Below are positions 9,070-18,643 of a DNA stretch of 64,000 bases, piece by piece. The stretch is from Candidatus Bathyarchaeota archaeon (GTDB taxonomy: Archaea > Thermoproteota > Bathyarchaeia > Bathyarchaeales > Bathycorpusculaceae). Each line of letters begins with the position of its first letter. The stretch's first letter is position 1. The stretch lies in the NCBI GenBank assembly GCA_018396705.1, contig JAGTQZ010000009.1, positions 124,001-188,000 of the forward strand. Direction: 5' to 3'. The position numbers and the translations under genes are program-made. The notes beneath the pieces were generated by a model. It ran no database searches. It was not told the origin of the DNA and saw only the letters and a list, made by a program, of their open reading frames with translations.

Positions 9070-9441
9070 ATGTCAATGAACGCTGAAAAAACAGAATCAA
9101 AAGAGCAATTTAACCTTAAAAACGCGGTGACCCAGTATTTTCTTAAAAAGGGCTACAAAGTGGAGGAAAACGTTAGCCTAGAAGGATACCGTGGAATCCA
9201 GAGAAACTTCGACTTAATAGTCCAGAAGGGACGCCTAACACAGTGCGTCTGGATAAGAGACTGGAAAAGAACTATAGGCATAAATGTTGTAATAAATCTT
9301 GACAAGGCCGCGGAAGAGGTTGGATTGCCGAATCCAATAATTGTTGGGGAACAGTTCAGTGACCACGCGAAAGCATACGCCAACAGGAGAAAAATAATGC
9401 TCTTAACCACTAGACAGGTTCTTCAAAGCCTAAAAACCTAA
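9070..9441 (+). CDS. Restriction-endonuclease-fold hypothetical protein
   Basis: A 123-residue soluble protein. It reads like a small PD-(D/E)XK-fold domain: NFDLIVQKG supplies an acidic strand and IRDWKRTIG has the DxK-like step, followed by a helix and a late strand with LLTTRQVL. Archaeal proteins of this size are usually annotated as restriction-endonuclease-like with no proven activity. Catalysis is not established. It is flanked by the divergent zinc-ribbon gene and the convergent kinase gene. Confidence 0.6.
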   Translation: MSMNAEKTESKEQFNLKNAVTQYFLKKGYKVEENVSLEGYRGIQRNFDLIVQKGRLTQCVWIRDWKRTIGINVVINLDKAAEEVGLPNPIIVGEQFSDHAKAYANRRKIMLLTTRQVLQSLKT

Positions 9442-9451
9442 AAGCGCTTTT

Positions 9452-10036
9452 TCAAATTCGCAAATATTCTTCCAGAATTCCTTCCCGCTCCAGTTTGCCA
9501 AGCCAGTCCACAATTCCTATATAACATTGCCTAGAGCCATTCAAAATTTCGAGGATTTCCTCCACAACGTCCTCAACACTTTTGCCAGAAACGTCGATCT
9601 CGCATACTTTTTCACCATGAACCCTCAACGCGTCTATGAGGCAGACGTCTAAAATCTCTGCAGCTAAATTCTCCCAGAGCTTGCTGCCCGAAAAACCAGA
9701 TTTTTCCATGAAACGCCGCAGCTCCACCGGGTCCCGTCTTAAAACAAAAACATGAGTTGTAAGCTTTTTGGGGACAACGCTTGCAGCATAATGCCCATCA
9801 ATTACGATAGCTTGCTCCGGACTGTTTTTCACGATTCTGCCGATGATCTTCCTCATGCGTTGTTCATCCACAATCACGGTATTTCTTTTCTCGTCTCTGC
9901 CGAGAACAAGATTTTCCCTCATAGCCAAATCAGTTAAATTCACATATGAGGCGTTCAGTCTTTCAGCCAGTAAACGTGCCACGGAAGTCTTGCCTACACA
10001 AGGCGTACCAGTAACTAAAACAACTAGCCTACTCAT
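9452..10036 (-). CDS. Adenylate kinase AK6/Fap7-type
   Basis: A P-loop kinase of 194 residues. The Walker A motif is GTPCVGKTS at residues 10-18 (most homologues have GTPGVGKT, so the fourth residue is a cysteine here). DGHYA near residue 80 is the second strand motif seen in the AK6/Fap7 family. These proteins have adenylate kinase activity and act in small-subunit rRNA maturation. The extra C-terminal 20 residues (DWLGKLEREGILEEYLRI) are typical of archaeal members. Confidence 0.82.
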   Translation of the reverse strand: MSRLVVLVTGTPCVGKTSVARLLAERLNASYVNLTDLAMRENLVLGRDEKRNTVIVDEQRMRKIIGRIVKNSPEQAIVIDGHYAASVVPKKLTTHVFVLRRDPVELRRFMEKSGFSGSKLWENLAAEILDVCLIDALRVHGEKVCEIDVSGKSVEDVVEEILEILNGSRQCYIGIVDWLGKLEREGILEEYLRI

Positions 10037-10123
10037 GAAGTATCAACCGTCAAACAAATACATGCCACACATAAAATAAGCTTTCCAAAACATTTATGGT
10101 GCGCTTTCAATTCTAAAATATCT

Positions 10124-10442
10124 TGGGCTGGCGAGTTGGCGTGTGGCCTTCGGGCCGACTCTAATGGGGCCTGAGGAAACTCCGCCCACATGTAGAAGTG
10201 CAACGCCCGCAAGGGCGTAGGGCGAGAGCCCTGGCAACGGAGCAGAAACGAAACGTCCACCCAGCAAGTGCTAATGAGACATGCTAAGTTGTCGAAAATG
10301 CTGGGTGGAAACGGTGAAACGGCCGTCCTGCACGTGGAAAGGGCAAACAGCGCTGATGAGGAGTCTACCCAAAGCGCAGGTAGCCCGATTAGCCGAATGC
10401 CACATAAAACAGAAGGCGGGTTACAGCCAACACGCCAGCCCA
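10124..10442 (+). ncRNA. rnpB: RNase P RNA
   Basis: The catalytic RNA of RNase P, which trims tRNA 5' leaders. The 5' end TGGGCTGGCG (10124-10133) pairs perfectly with CGCCAGCCCA (10433-10442) to form P1, and GTTGG with CCAAC gives P2 next to it. The universal core is present: GAGGAAACTCC near 10171 and ACAGAAGGCGGGTTACAG near 10409-10426 form P4 and its flanks. Length is about 319 bases, normal for archaeal type A. Reading frames on either strand here are incidental. Confidence 0.93.
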
Positions 10443-10623
10443 TTGATGCTGTAACCCGGACAGCTATAGCGCGGGTTTCACCAGTCACTTGCGTGCTTGT
10501 TTCTGATTTTTCGCCAAAATGGACTGCCGTAACTTGGACCCTTAGAGTTACCGCTTTAACTCTTAGAAGCATTTATTACTGGACTTAAAGAGAAGTTGGG
10601 TGAAAATGCAAAATGAATGGTGA
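10443..10623. other. Spacer between RNase P RNA and hdrA
   Basis: 181 bases with no convincing gene. CCCGGACAGCTATAGCGCGGG could form a weak hairpin near 10457-10477, but no tRNA or box C/D structure closes around it. Confidence 0.5.
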
Positions 10624-13080
10624 TTAACGTTTTTCTTTTCGTTTAAGCATGTTTTCTAGGATTGGCTTTAGTTTCTGGTTTTCTGCTTTTATGCGTTCTT
10701 TTCCTAGTGTTCGCATTTGTTCTGCCATTTCGCGTATTAGCTCTGCAAATTTTACGCCTTCCGCTGCTGAGATGTATTCTACACGGAACCGTTCTGGGCT
10801 TAAGCCTAGCTTGTGGAGCATGGGTGCCAAGGCATCCATTCTAGCTTTCATTTTCCAGTTTCCGCTGATATAGTGGCAGTCGTAGGGTAGGTGGCAAGCT
10901 GCCACAAGCACCATGCCCGCGCCCAGCCGGAATGCTTCGAGCACGAAGTCGCGATCAACTCTGCCGGAACACATAACACGTATTGGGCGGATGACGGGTG
11001 GATACTCAAAGCGACTTGTTCCAGCCAAGTCAGCGCCTGCATAACTACACCAGTTGCATAAGAAAGCCAAAATCTTGTCCTCTGGGTCTTTCTCTAAAGC
11101 TGCGCGAAGCTGCGCCAGTATCTGTGCATCGGTGAAGTGCATTTGTTGAATGGTGTCAGCTGGACATTCGGCGACACAAGTTCCGCAGCCGTGACACATG
11201 GCAGTTATAACTTGGGCTGGCTTTTTTTCTTCAGCTTTTATAGCGCCGTAGGGGCAACGCTCGGCACAAATGCCACATTTAGTCGCGACATTGCGGCATT
11301 TACTCGGGTCTACAACCGCGATGATGGGTTCAATCTTCCAAGTCTTCTTTGAAAGCACCGTTGCGGCTCTGGCTGCGGCGCCGCAGCCTTGCGAAACGCT
11401 GTATGGGATGTCTTTTGGTCCTTGACATGCTCCAGCCAAGAATATGCCATCTGTCGGCGCGTCTAAAGGTTTAAGCTTCGGGTGGCTCTCCATGAAAAAG
11501 CCGTCTGCACCTCTTGTCAAGTTTAGGATTCGGGCAATATCCTCCGTGCCCTTCTTGGGGATGGCGGCTGTCGCCAAAACAACCATTTCCACTTCTACTT
11601 CTATGGGCATGCCGAGATTTGCGTCCTCGGCGTGAATAATCAGGTTCTTGGTCTTCGGGTCTTCGAATATGCGGCTTACTCTGCCGCGAATGAAATTTAC
11701 GCCCAGTTCGCGGGCACGTTGGTAAAACTCTTCAAAGCCTTTAAAGTTGGTTCTCATGTCCATGTAAAAAACGTAAACCTCAATGTCCTCTTTGTATTTC
11801 TCCTTAAGCTGAACCACGTGTTTAAGCGTGTACATACAGCAGAAGTTCGAACAGTAGGGGTACTTGTTTGTGTCCCTAGAGCCAACACATTGAATGAACG
11901 CCACGCTGTGAGGTTTCTGCCCGTCGGAGGCTCGCACAACCTTTCCGCCAGTTGGACCGGCTGCCAAAATCAGTCTCTCAAACTCTAAGGAGGTTATTAC
12001 GTTTGTGTATTTTCCATAGCCATAGAGCTGATTGTCATAAGGCAGATAGATGTCGTAGCCCGTAGCTACAATTATGGCGCCCACTTCAAGCTCGATTTCT
12101 TCAGGTTTCTGGTCAAAATTTATGGCTTGCCTGGCGCCACACGCGTCTACACACTTGTAGCATTCAATACAGTAGTCGCGGTTAATCGTGTAAACAAGCG
12201 GTACTGCTTGATCGAAGGGCACGGATATAGCTTTTCTAGTGCCAAGTCCCATGTCCCACTCGTTTGGATACTCTATAGGGCAAACGTCCTTGCACTCACC
12301 GCAGCCAGTGCAGTTCTCGGCAATAACGTAACGCGGGTTCTTTCTAATGCGGACTTTAAAGTTGCCTATGAAACCGCTGACGCTAAGCAAATCTGCATAC
12401 GAAATAATCTCTATGTTAGGATGTCTACCCACATCAACCATTTTTGGCCCTTCAATGCATATGGAACAGTCCAATGTTGGAAACGTTTTGTCCAACTGCG
12501 CCATGTGCCCGCCGATGCTTTCACTCTTTTCTAAAAGGTAGACTTTGAAGCCCATCTCAGCCAAGTCCAAGGCTGCGTTCATGCCAGCTATGCCTCCGCC
12601 AATAACTAGCGCCTTGTTGGTGACGGGCACCTCAATAGTTTGCAATGGCATCAGCAGTCTAGCCTTAGCCACAGCCATCTTGATAAGGTCTTTAGCTTTT
12701 TCAGTGGCTTCCTTAGGTGTGCTTGGGTGACACCATGAAGAAAACTCTCGGATGTTAGCCATCTCAAAAAGGTATGGGTTTAAGCCAACATCAGAAACTG
12801 TCCGCCTAAAAGTAACTTCATGCATGCGCGGTGAACATGCAGCCACCACAACACGATTAAGCCTATGCTCTCTAATGGCTTTTCGAATTTCCTCCTGACC
12901 TGGATCGGCGCACGTGTAGCGGTTGTCCTTCACGAAAACAACATCTGGAAGCGTCTTTGCATATTCGACGAGCTCTTTAATATCCAAGACACCGGCGATG
13001 TTCAAGCCGCAATGACATATGAAAACGCCTATGCGAAGTTCTTCAGGCTTGTTTTTAATTTGAGCTTGGCTTTCGACCAT
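10624..13080 (-). CDS. hdrA: HdrA-like electron-bifurcating subunit fused to an MvhD domain
   Basis: An 818-residue FAD/iron-sulfur protein. The N-terminal region has CHCG and CADPGQ; VIGGGIAGMNAALDLA is the FAD dinucleotide fold near residue 158. DCSICIEGPKM follows, then ferredoxin motifs CTGCGECKDVCP and CIECYKCVDACG, and later CGICAERCPYG and CHGCGTCVAECP. The last 150 residues (LCNWCSYAGADLAG, CSGRVD, CHLPYDCHY) are an MvhD/FrhD-like [2Fe-2S] module, usually a separate subunit. HdrA is the flavin-bifurcation site in heterodisulfide reductase complexes. No hdrB or hdrC is adjacent, so the electron acceptor is unknown. The polyferredoxin gene lies 2 bases upstream in the same operon. Confidence 0.9.
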   Translation of the reverse strand: MVESQAQIKNKPEELRIGVFICHCGLNIAGVLDIKELVEYAKTLPDVVFVKDNRYTCADPGQEEIRKAIREHRLNRVVVAACSPRMHEVTFRRTVSDVGLNPYLFEMANIREFSSWCHPSTPKEATEKAKDLIKMAVAKARLLMPLQTIEVPVTNKALVIGGGIAGMNAALDLAEMGFKVYLLEKSESIGGHMAQLDKTFPTLDCSICIEGPKMVDVGRHPNIEIISYADLLSVSGFIGNFKVRIRKNPRYVIAENCTGCGECKDVCPIEYPNEWDMGLGTRKAISVPFDQAVPLVYTINRDYCIECYKCVDACGARQAINFDQKPEEIELEVGAIIVATGYDIYLPYDNQLYGYGKYTNVITSLEFERLILAAGPTGGKVVRASDGQKPHSVAFIQCVGSRDTNKYPYCSNFCCMYTLKHVVQLKEKYKEDIEVYVFYMDMRTNFKGFEEFYQRARELGVNFIRGRVSRIFEDPKTKNLIIHAEDANLGMPIEVEVEMVVLATAAIPKKGTEDIARILNLTRGADGFFMESHPKLKPLDAPTDGIFLAGACQGPKDIPYSVSQGCGAAARAATVLSKKTWKIEPIIAVVDPSKCRNVATKCGICAERCPYGAIKAEEKKPAQVITAMCHGCGTCVAECPADTIQQMHFTDAQILAQLRAALEKDPEDKILAFLCNWCSYAGADLAGTSRFEYPPVIRPIRVMCSGRVDRDFVLEAFRLGAGMVLVAACHLPYDCHYISGNWKMKARMDALAPMLHKLGLSPERFRVEYISAAEGVKFAELIREMAEQMRTLGKERIKAENQKLKPILENMLKRKEKR

Positions 13081-13082
13081 TT

Positions 13083-14036
13083 TTAGGACACCTTCCGAAT
13101 GAACCTCTTTTCCACAGAGTTTAAAGCCCTAAGCGAACCTTTAGCCTTCAACTCTTTAGTCACTTCAAGAGGCGAAGCCAAACGCTCCAAGGCCTTGTTC
13201 CAAGCCCCAGAGCGGACAGGAGTATGCATAATTTTCGTCCTCTTTAGTTCCAGTGCCTCGTTTACGGGACAAACAACTTTGCATGTTCCGCAATAAACGC
13301 AGAAAGTCTCATTTACATGCACCTTCTTGTCAGCTTCAGAAAAGTAAAGTGCCCCAGTTACAGGGCAAACGTCCAAGCAGTCTCTACAGCCTTCCGGGCA
13401 CTTTTCTGGATAAATGCGAATCACACCATGGAAGGCTTTCCGTACATGAAGTACACCTTCTGGACATTTAAACTCGCAGACACGGCAACATGGACAGTGC
13501 TCCTTGTCCACTTCAACGTTGGCCTTCAACCCTTCCTTTTCCTTCGCAGATAGATTGCCCACATCCATAACAGTTTTGCCATCCGGAGTCTGCCATGAAA
13601 CCTTAATAAGGTTCAACGGACAAGCCTTCTCACATTCCACGCAACCCACCGGGCATTTGGCAGCATCCACCTGAATGTCGCGGACAAGAGTTGGAAAACT
13701 TTCCTTCTCCACCACATTTAGGACATGCTCGCCGTTAATGGTTACTTTTATGGCGCCATAGGGACATAGAATATCACATATCCCGCAGAAATTGCACTTT
13801 TCAAGGGTTATGTCAACCTTCGCCATTTGCGCTTTACCATCCGCACTTTTAGGTTGCTTTATAAGCTTGATAGCCTCCTTGGGGCATGCAAGGCTGCAGA
13901 TTTCACATCCAACACAAAGCTTCCTGTTTAGGGTTAACCGGTAATTTTTGACATGTAAAATCCATTCCAATGTAAGGGTTTCAGCATCTTCTTTCTTCAA
14001 GATTTTTATGGGCAAGCAACACCACCGAAGCTTCAA
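13083..14036 (-). CDS. Polyferredoxin with six [4Fe-4S] motifs
   Basis: A 317-residue electron carrier. Six CxxCxxCxxxCP-type motifs are visible in order: CVGCEICSLACP, CNFCGICDILCP, CPVGCVECEKACP, CPCCRVCEFKCP, CPEGCRDCLDVCP and CVYCGTCKVVCP. It most likely feeds or drains electrons of the HdrA-MvhD protein encoded 2 bases downstream, like MvhB/VhuB polyferredoxins beside Hdr-hydrogenase complexes. The start is TTG 14036; a second TTG 12 codons in (after ATAAAAATC) is also possible. The extra N terminus contains a stray cysteine pair (RWCCLP). Confidence 0.85.
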   Translation of the reverse strand: MKLRWCCLPIKILKKEDAETLTLEWILHVKNYRLTLNRKLCVGCEICSLACPKEAIKLIKQPKSADGKAQMAKVDITLEKCNFCGICDILCPYGAIKVTINGEHVLNVVEKESFPTLVRDIQVDAAKCPVGCVECEKACPLNLIKVSWQTPDGKTVMDVGNLSAKEKEGLKANVEVDKEHCPCCRVCEFKCPEGVLHVRKAFHGVIRIYPEKCPEGCRDCLDVCPVTGALYFSEADKKVHVNETFCVYCGTCKVVCPVNEALELKRTKIMHTPVRSGAWNKALERLASPLEVTKELKAKGSLRALNSVEKRFIRKVS

Positions 14037-14109
14037 GACATGAAGATTATAGCTTTAACATCTCACTTTCATATATATTTTAGGTATGCATCGTGCAAGT
14101 TTTTAATGT

Positions 14110-14670
14110 TTAACCTTTTACGCAAACGGCCACGTAGCACTTAAGTGCGTCGCTTTCATTCCTAATTTCAATCACTTTTAAATTAAACTTACGCAATAAA
14201 AACTCAAAAAAGGCCAAAGAAAACTTCTTTTTCAAACCTGTGACAACCAAGAAAGCGTTTTTGCGTGCAACCCTTTTAAGCTCGGCTAATGTTCTCTGTG
14301 GATCAGGCATGTTTTGCAGTAGTGTTACAGCAAACACATGGCTGAAAAAACAGTCTCGGAATGGCGCATAATCAGCATCAGCCAAGACCAAATACACGTT
14401 GCCAAACTTTTTGGTACGTTTTTTGGCTTCCTCCAGAACACTCTTTGAGATATCTAACCCCACAATCGCCTTAGCTTTCTCCGCCAAATATCCAAACAGC
14501 AAACCCGTTCCACAACCGCTGTCCAAGACTAGGCTGTCGCTGTCTATCCTAACTTTTTCAAGGGCTGTTTCGATTTTTGCTTTCTGTTCATCAGCGTATA
14601 ATTCATCGTACGATCTCGCCATCAAATTGTAATGTTGCATGGTATCGCGCTTTTGATTCCACTCGCTCAT
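14110..14670 (-). CDS. SAM-dependent class I methyltransferase
   Basis: A 186-residue Rossmann methyltransferase. Motif I is VLDSGCGTGLLFGYL at about residues 48-62, GLDISKSVLEEAKKR is motif II, and DADYAPFRD is the post-II acidic loop. It resembles the UbiE/Methyltransf_11 group. Substrate is not evident. It is divergent from nucS with a 42-base gap that holds both promoters. Confidence 0.8.
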   Translation of the reverse strand: MSEWNQKRDTMQHYNLMARSYDELYADEQKAKIETALEKVRIDSDSLVLDSGCGTGLLFGYLAEKAKAIVGLDISKSVLEEAKKRTKKFGNVYLVLADADYAPFRDCFFSHVFAVTLLQNMPDPQRTLAELKRVARKNAFLVVTGLKKKFSLAFFEFLLRKFNLKVIEIRNESDALKCYVAVCVKG

Positions 14671-14712
14671 ACTAGATCTTCAGAAATTTTATGTAGAAAA
14701 AGCTTCTAAATT

Positions 14713-15522
14713 TTGTCGGCGGAAAATTTGTTAAATTACAAGCTCCCTACGGTTTCAGTCAACCCAAACATAAACGATGCAGAAAAAATCATTAGGGTAG
14801 CCTTATCCCAACATAAAACACTGCTAATTGTTGGAAACTGCTGGGTTCACTATCATGGAAGGGCTTCCTCAAAACTTGAGCCGGGCGAACGTATCCTTAT
14901 CATAAAGGGGGACGGATCACTTCTCGTCCACCGTTCAGTCGGCTATGAACCAGTTAACTGGCAACCACCGGGCTGCATATTCCACACAAAAACAAGCGAC
15001 AACATTTTGGAGATTCATGCATTCAGACAGAAGCCTCCTGAAACTGTTCAAGTGTTTTTTGACAAAGTTTACATGATTTCAGCTCTAAGCCTAAGAGATA
15101 CAGGCGAATTCGCCCTCTATGCCAGCGAAGAGGACATGCAGAAAGCCATTCTCGCGGAGCCCTCACTTTTAGAAGAGGACTTTAAGCCCATAAGTTTCGA
15201 GAAGAAGGTGGAACCAGGATTCGTGGACGTTTACGGCGTAGATAAAAAGGGACGCCTCGTGGTTGTGGAGATTAAACGCAGAACAGCCGGGAAAGAGGCT
15301 GTCATGCAGCTTGCCAAATACATTGAGGCTGTTAAAACACGCACAAATCGTGAAGTGCGCGGAATCCTTGTAGCGCCAAACATTGCCAAAGACACGCGGA
15401 GGCTGCTGGAAACCCTCGGATTGGAATTTAAGGTTTTAAACCCGAAAAAGTGCGCGGAAATCCTGAAAAGGGCGGAAACAAAAGGACTTGAAGCCTATTT
15501 TAGGGAGGAAACCTCATCGTGA
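14713..15522 (+). CDS. nucS: Endonuclease NucS
   Basis: A mismatch- and branched-DNA-specific nuclease that works with the PCNA clamp. The 269 residues divide into an N-terminal beta-domain (VGNCWVHYHGRASSK) and a RecB-like catalytic C domain with GFVDVYG, VVVEIKRRTAGKEAVMQL (D, E-x-K and the Q of motif III) near residues 170-200. Start TTG 14713. It overlaps the following metallo-hydrolase by 4 bases (TGA/GTG), so they are co-transcribed. I do not see a clear PIP box at the C-terminal end. Confidence 0.9.
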   Translation: MSAENLLNYKLPTVSVNPNINDAEKIIRVALSQHKTLLIVGNCWVHYHGRASSKLEPGERILIIKGDGSLLVHRSVGYEPVNWQPPGCIFHTKTSDNILEIHAFRQKPPETVQVFFDKVYMISALSLRDTGEFALYASEEDMQKAILAEPSLLEEDFKPISFEKKVEPGFVDVYGVDKKGRLVVVEIKRRTAGKEAVMQLAKYIEAVKTRTNREVRGILVAPNIAKDTRRLLETLGLEFKVLNPKKCAEILKRAETKGLEAYFREETSS

Positions 15523-16430
15523 TTAAAAGAATCGTCCCATTAGGTTTTGATAGTTTCGGCGCACGTTCCATGGCGACTTTCGTGGAAACAGATAACTTAA
15601 AGGTTCTAATTGATCCGGGCGTTTCTTTGGCGCCCCTGCGTTACGGTTTAGAGCCGCATCCCCTTGAGTGGCGGAGGCTTGATGAAACATGGGAGAGCAT
15701 CAAACAGTATGCTGAAGAATCCGACGTGCTTGTCGTTACACATTACCACTACGATCACCACGATCCAGACTACCCGGAACTTTATCGTGGAAAAATAGTC
15801 TTTGTCAAGCATCCAAGCCGGAACATTAACTTGAGCCAAAAGAATCGCGCCGCCTATTTTCTAGAAGCCATAAAAGGCTTGCCTAAAAAGTTAGAGATCG
15901 CGGATGGCAAAAGCTTCACGTTGGGCGAAACCACGATAACTTTTTCAAGGGCTGTTTGCCACGGCACAAACCCACGGCTAGGCTATGTGACAGAAACATG
16001 CATAGCTTGTGGCGGCGAAAAGTTTCTCCACACATCCGACGTGGAAGGCCCATCCCTTGAAGATCAAATAGCCTTCATCCTAGAACAGAAGCCAGATGTG
16101 CTCTTCGTGGATGGGCCTATGACATACATGCTGGGATACCGCTACTCCTTCCAAAGCCTAGAGACAGCCAACGCTAACTTAATCAGAGCCATCAAAAAGG
16201 GGGAATTGCACACGCTGGTTTTAGATCACCATTTCCTCCGTGACCTAAACTATAAAGTGCGAGTGAAGCCCATTTACGAAGAAGCCCAAAGACACAGTGT
16301 AAAAGTCATAACAGCCGCGGAGTTCGCTGGAAGGAAAATTGAAATGTTGGAAGCCTTGCGAAAGGAGCTTTACGCCAAATATGACATGAAAGAATTCACA
16401 GTTAAAAAGCGTCCACTGAGAGAGGAGTAG
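15519..16430 (+). CDS. Metallo-beta-lactamase-fold hydrolase, UPF0282 type
   Basis: A 303-residue metallo-hydrolase. THYHYDHHDPD supplies the HxHxDH metal motif near residue 72, DPG occurs in the early strand, HTSDVEG is the later aspartate motif, and LDHHFLRD gives the C-terminal histidine. This arrangement matches the archaeal UPF0282 family; substrate is unknown. Start is GTG 15519 inside the nucS stop region. Confidence 0.8.
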   Translation: MIKRIVPLGFDSFGARSMATFVETDNLKVLIDPGVSLAPLRYGLEPHPLEWRRLDETWESIKQYAEESDVLVVTHYHYDHHDPDYPELYRGKIVFVKHPSRNINLSQKNRAAYFLEAIKGLPKKLEIADGKSFTLGETTITFSRAVCHGTNPRLGYVTETCIACGGEKFLHTSDVEGPSLEDQIAFILEQKPDVLFVDGPMTYMLGYRYSFQSLETANANLIRAIKKGELHTLVLDHHFLRDLNYKVRVKPIYEEAQRHSVKVITAAEFAGRKIEMLEALRKELYAKYDMKEFTVKKRPLREE

Positions 16431-16482
16431 CCTCACAAAAGTCTAAATACATGTTTAAACCTCTGGCTAGAGGTGTTTATCC

Positions 16483-17013
16483 ATGAATCTTTGGCGCGAT
16501 ATCCCATGCGGCGAAAAGCCTCCTGAAATCCTAAACATGATTATCGAAGTTATCAGTGGTTCAAGAGATAAATACGAGTATAATATTAAATGGGAAGCCT
16601 TTGTTTTAGACCGCATAATACCTTCCTCGGTGGTTTTTCCCGTCGAGTACGGTTTTGTTCCGCAAACATGGTTTGACGATGAAGACCCTTTGGATATTAT
16701 GGCGCTTAGCTATGAGCCCCTTGAAGTAGGCTGCCTCGTAAAGGTTAGGGTTATAGGCGCATTAATAATCGAGGACGAGAAGGGCATAGACCCAAAAATA
16801 TTGTCGGTGCTTGTAAACGACGCAAGGTTTGACGGCTACAAGGACATAAGCGACGTGCACCCCCACAAGCTTAGGGAAATCCAAGAATTTTTCGAAACCT
16901 ACAAGCGCCTAGAGCCCCACAAGTGGGTCAAGTTTAAGGAATGGAAAAACGCCAAAGAAGCCATGAAAATCGTGGAATACGCCATAAAAAAGTTTCGGGA
17001 ATCAAAGAAATAG
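16483..17013 (+). CDS. ppa: Soluble inorganic pyrophosphatase (family I)
   Basis: Hydrolyses PPi to two phosphates. The 176 residues are the archaeal family length. FPVEYGFVPQTWFDDEDPLDIM contains the catalytic DxDPxD metal motif near residues 65-69, and the second metal aspartates are in DEKGIDPK. The start ATG follows GGTG at 16472-16475. The window also encodes a phosphofructokinase (32493-33521) with residues typical of PPi users, so PPi hydrolysis and PPi use would compete. Confidence 0.94.
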   Translation: MNLWRDIPCGEKPPEILNMIIEVISGSRDKYEYNIKWEAFVLDRIIPSSVVFPVEYGFVPQTWFDDEDPLDIMALSYEPLEVGCLVKVRVIGALIIEDEKGIDPKILSVLVNDARFDGYKDISDVHPHKLREIQEFFETYKRLEPHKWVKFKEWKNAKEAMKIVEYAIKKFRESKK

Positions 17014-17017
17014 GCGG

Positions 17018-18643
17018 TTAAGCAAATTTTTGACTGAAGGCCTCAAACTCCTTATCAGAAAGCCAGCCTTCGTCCTTGAGTCTCTTTAAACCCTCACCAA
17101 TAGCCTCCAGCGTAGCCTCGCTTTTCAGCATGTTGGCTTTTTCTCCAGCTTCGTAGACTTCCCGGGCGAAGGCTGCATCCTTCTCTATCAATGCTGGAAG
17201 TTTTTCGAGAAGTGAACTTACAGCTCTGAACCTTGGGGTTAAGAGGTGTTTAACCTTTGCCTTGCCAAGGGCGCCTTTGAGCTTCGTAGTGAAGCCTATG
17301 CTGTTGACGGCGGAGGGTGAAAAAACCACGTAGCGCTTTTTGAGTTCTGCTTCAAAGCAAGCCATGTAAAACGGCACATATAGAAGGCTTAAGTTTTCAC
17401 ATTTTTGCTGGATTCCAAGGTTATTGAATCCGGCTAAATCTGCCTCTCGCATTTTCACAACGCTGTTTATTTGCTGAATTATTTTTGATGTGAGGCTTTC
17501 CAGCCGTGCCATTTCATCTTGATAGACTTGGATTTTGGCGTCTCTAGAAGCCTCAAGCTCAAGGAGATCTTTCCTTGCCTCTTTTATCCGCGTCTCCCAT
17601 TCGGACCTAAGCCTAAAAGATTCCGCTTCACGGCTTTCCTCAAGCTCCCTAATTCGATCCTCGGCTTCCTCGATCTTCCGCTCTATCTCTGAAAGCTCCC
17701 TTCTAGCCTCATTAGCCTTCTCCTTCCACCTTTTCTCCCCAGCAGAGTCGCTGCTAGCAGCACAAGACTTCGCCTCTAAATTGTACTGCTCTATTTTCCT
17801 GGCAATTTGGTCTCGCATTTTCTCTAGCTTGAGTTTTTCCTTCTGCAGCGGCATCAGCTGCTTTTCAAAGTCCTTCATAAGCTTCACCCTCTGCTCCTCA
17901 TACTCCTCGTTTAGACGGCTGATTTTCTGAGCCACGGCTTCTTCATGCTTTCGGATTTCCGCCTCAAACTCCTCCCTAACGGATTTTATCTTTCCACGAA
18001 TGTCTTTGACAAAACCCCTCGTTGTTCTGTTCAAAAGTTTTATGCAACTATTGAGGACCGCAGCTTCCGCCTCAAAATCCACCTTGAGCCTTTCAAGCTC
18101 TTCGGTGACAGACGAAACTGCCAGTTCATCCACGTGAGGCGTTATAAAAGCTTCTCGAGCCTCCTCCGCTTCTAAGGGTTTTGCCTCCGACAAGCACTGG
18201 GCAAATTCGCCGAGAAAAACTGAGTCCACCACCAAAGCGTCTAGGACCAATGCCTTCTCCTCGGCAGGCGCTTGGAAAAAGTTCACGTGGTCGGATAGGA
18301 AAGCCATATAAGCCTCCATAGACTTGGAGCTTCTGGAGGCATTTTCGAAAAATTCTCTGAAGCCTGGAATACCCTTATATGTAATAGTGTGGGACACCTG
18401 CTTTAGTCCATCAAAAACAAGGTTTAGTCCATTCCAAGGCGCAACCCAAAAGGGATAATGGAACTCGGCTAGGAAGACGGTTTTTTCTTCGGGCTTTTTT
18501 AGGATTAAGCCACCACCCTTCACCCTCTCAAGTTCAGTGAAACAGTATATGGCGGCCTTCTCCATTTTCTTCGTGAATAATTCCTTGCGGTTTTCAGCCA
18601 GAACCGTGAACGGCAACTTTAGCCTATCAATCTTGTTAGACAA
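17018..18643 (-). CDS. Long coiled-coil protein of unknown function
   Basis: A 541-residue soluble protein. Residues about 190-390 form a nearly continuous charged coiled coil (KLEKMRDQIARKIEQ, ARRELSEIERKIEEAE), flanked by globular N and C domains. I do not recognise the family. The N-terminal part (FHYPFWVAPWNG) and the C-terminal part (YVVFSPSAVNSIGF) are non-repetitive and could form a head. It ends four bases from the convergent ppa gene. SMC-like hinge or ATPase motifs are absent. Confidence 0.65.
   Translation of the reverse strand: MSNKIDRLKLPFTVLAENRKELFTKKMEKAAIYCFTELERVKGGGLILKKPEEKTVFLAEFHYPFWVAPWNGLNLVFDGLKQVSHTITYKGIPGFREFFENASRSSKSMEAYMAFLSDHVNFFQAPAEEKALVLDALVVDSVFLGEFAQCLSEAKPLEAEEAREAFITPHVDELAVSSVTEELERLKVDFEAEAAVLNSCIKLLNRTTRGFVKDIRGKIKSVREEFEAEIRKHEEAVAQKISRLNEEYEEQRVKLMKDFEKQLMPLQKEKLKLEKMRDQIARKIEQYNLEAKSCAASSDSAGEKRWKEKANEARRELSEIERKIEEAEDRIRELEESREAESFRLRSEWETRIKEARKDLLELEASRDAKIQVYQDEMARLESLTSKIIQQINSVVKMREADLAGFNNLGIQQKCENLSLLYVPFYMACFEAELKKRYVVFSPSAVNSIGFTTKLKGALGKAKVKHLLTPRFRAVSSLLEKLPALIEKDAAFAREVYEAGEKANMLKSEATLEAIGEGLKRLKDEGWLSDKEFEAFSQKFA

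Noticed and set aside
10033-10588. Reading frames on both strands across RNase P RNA
   Set aside because: The sequence pairs as RNase P RNA with P1 and P4 elements.
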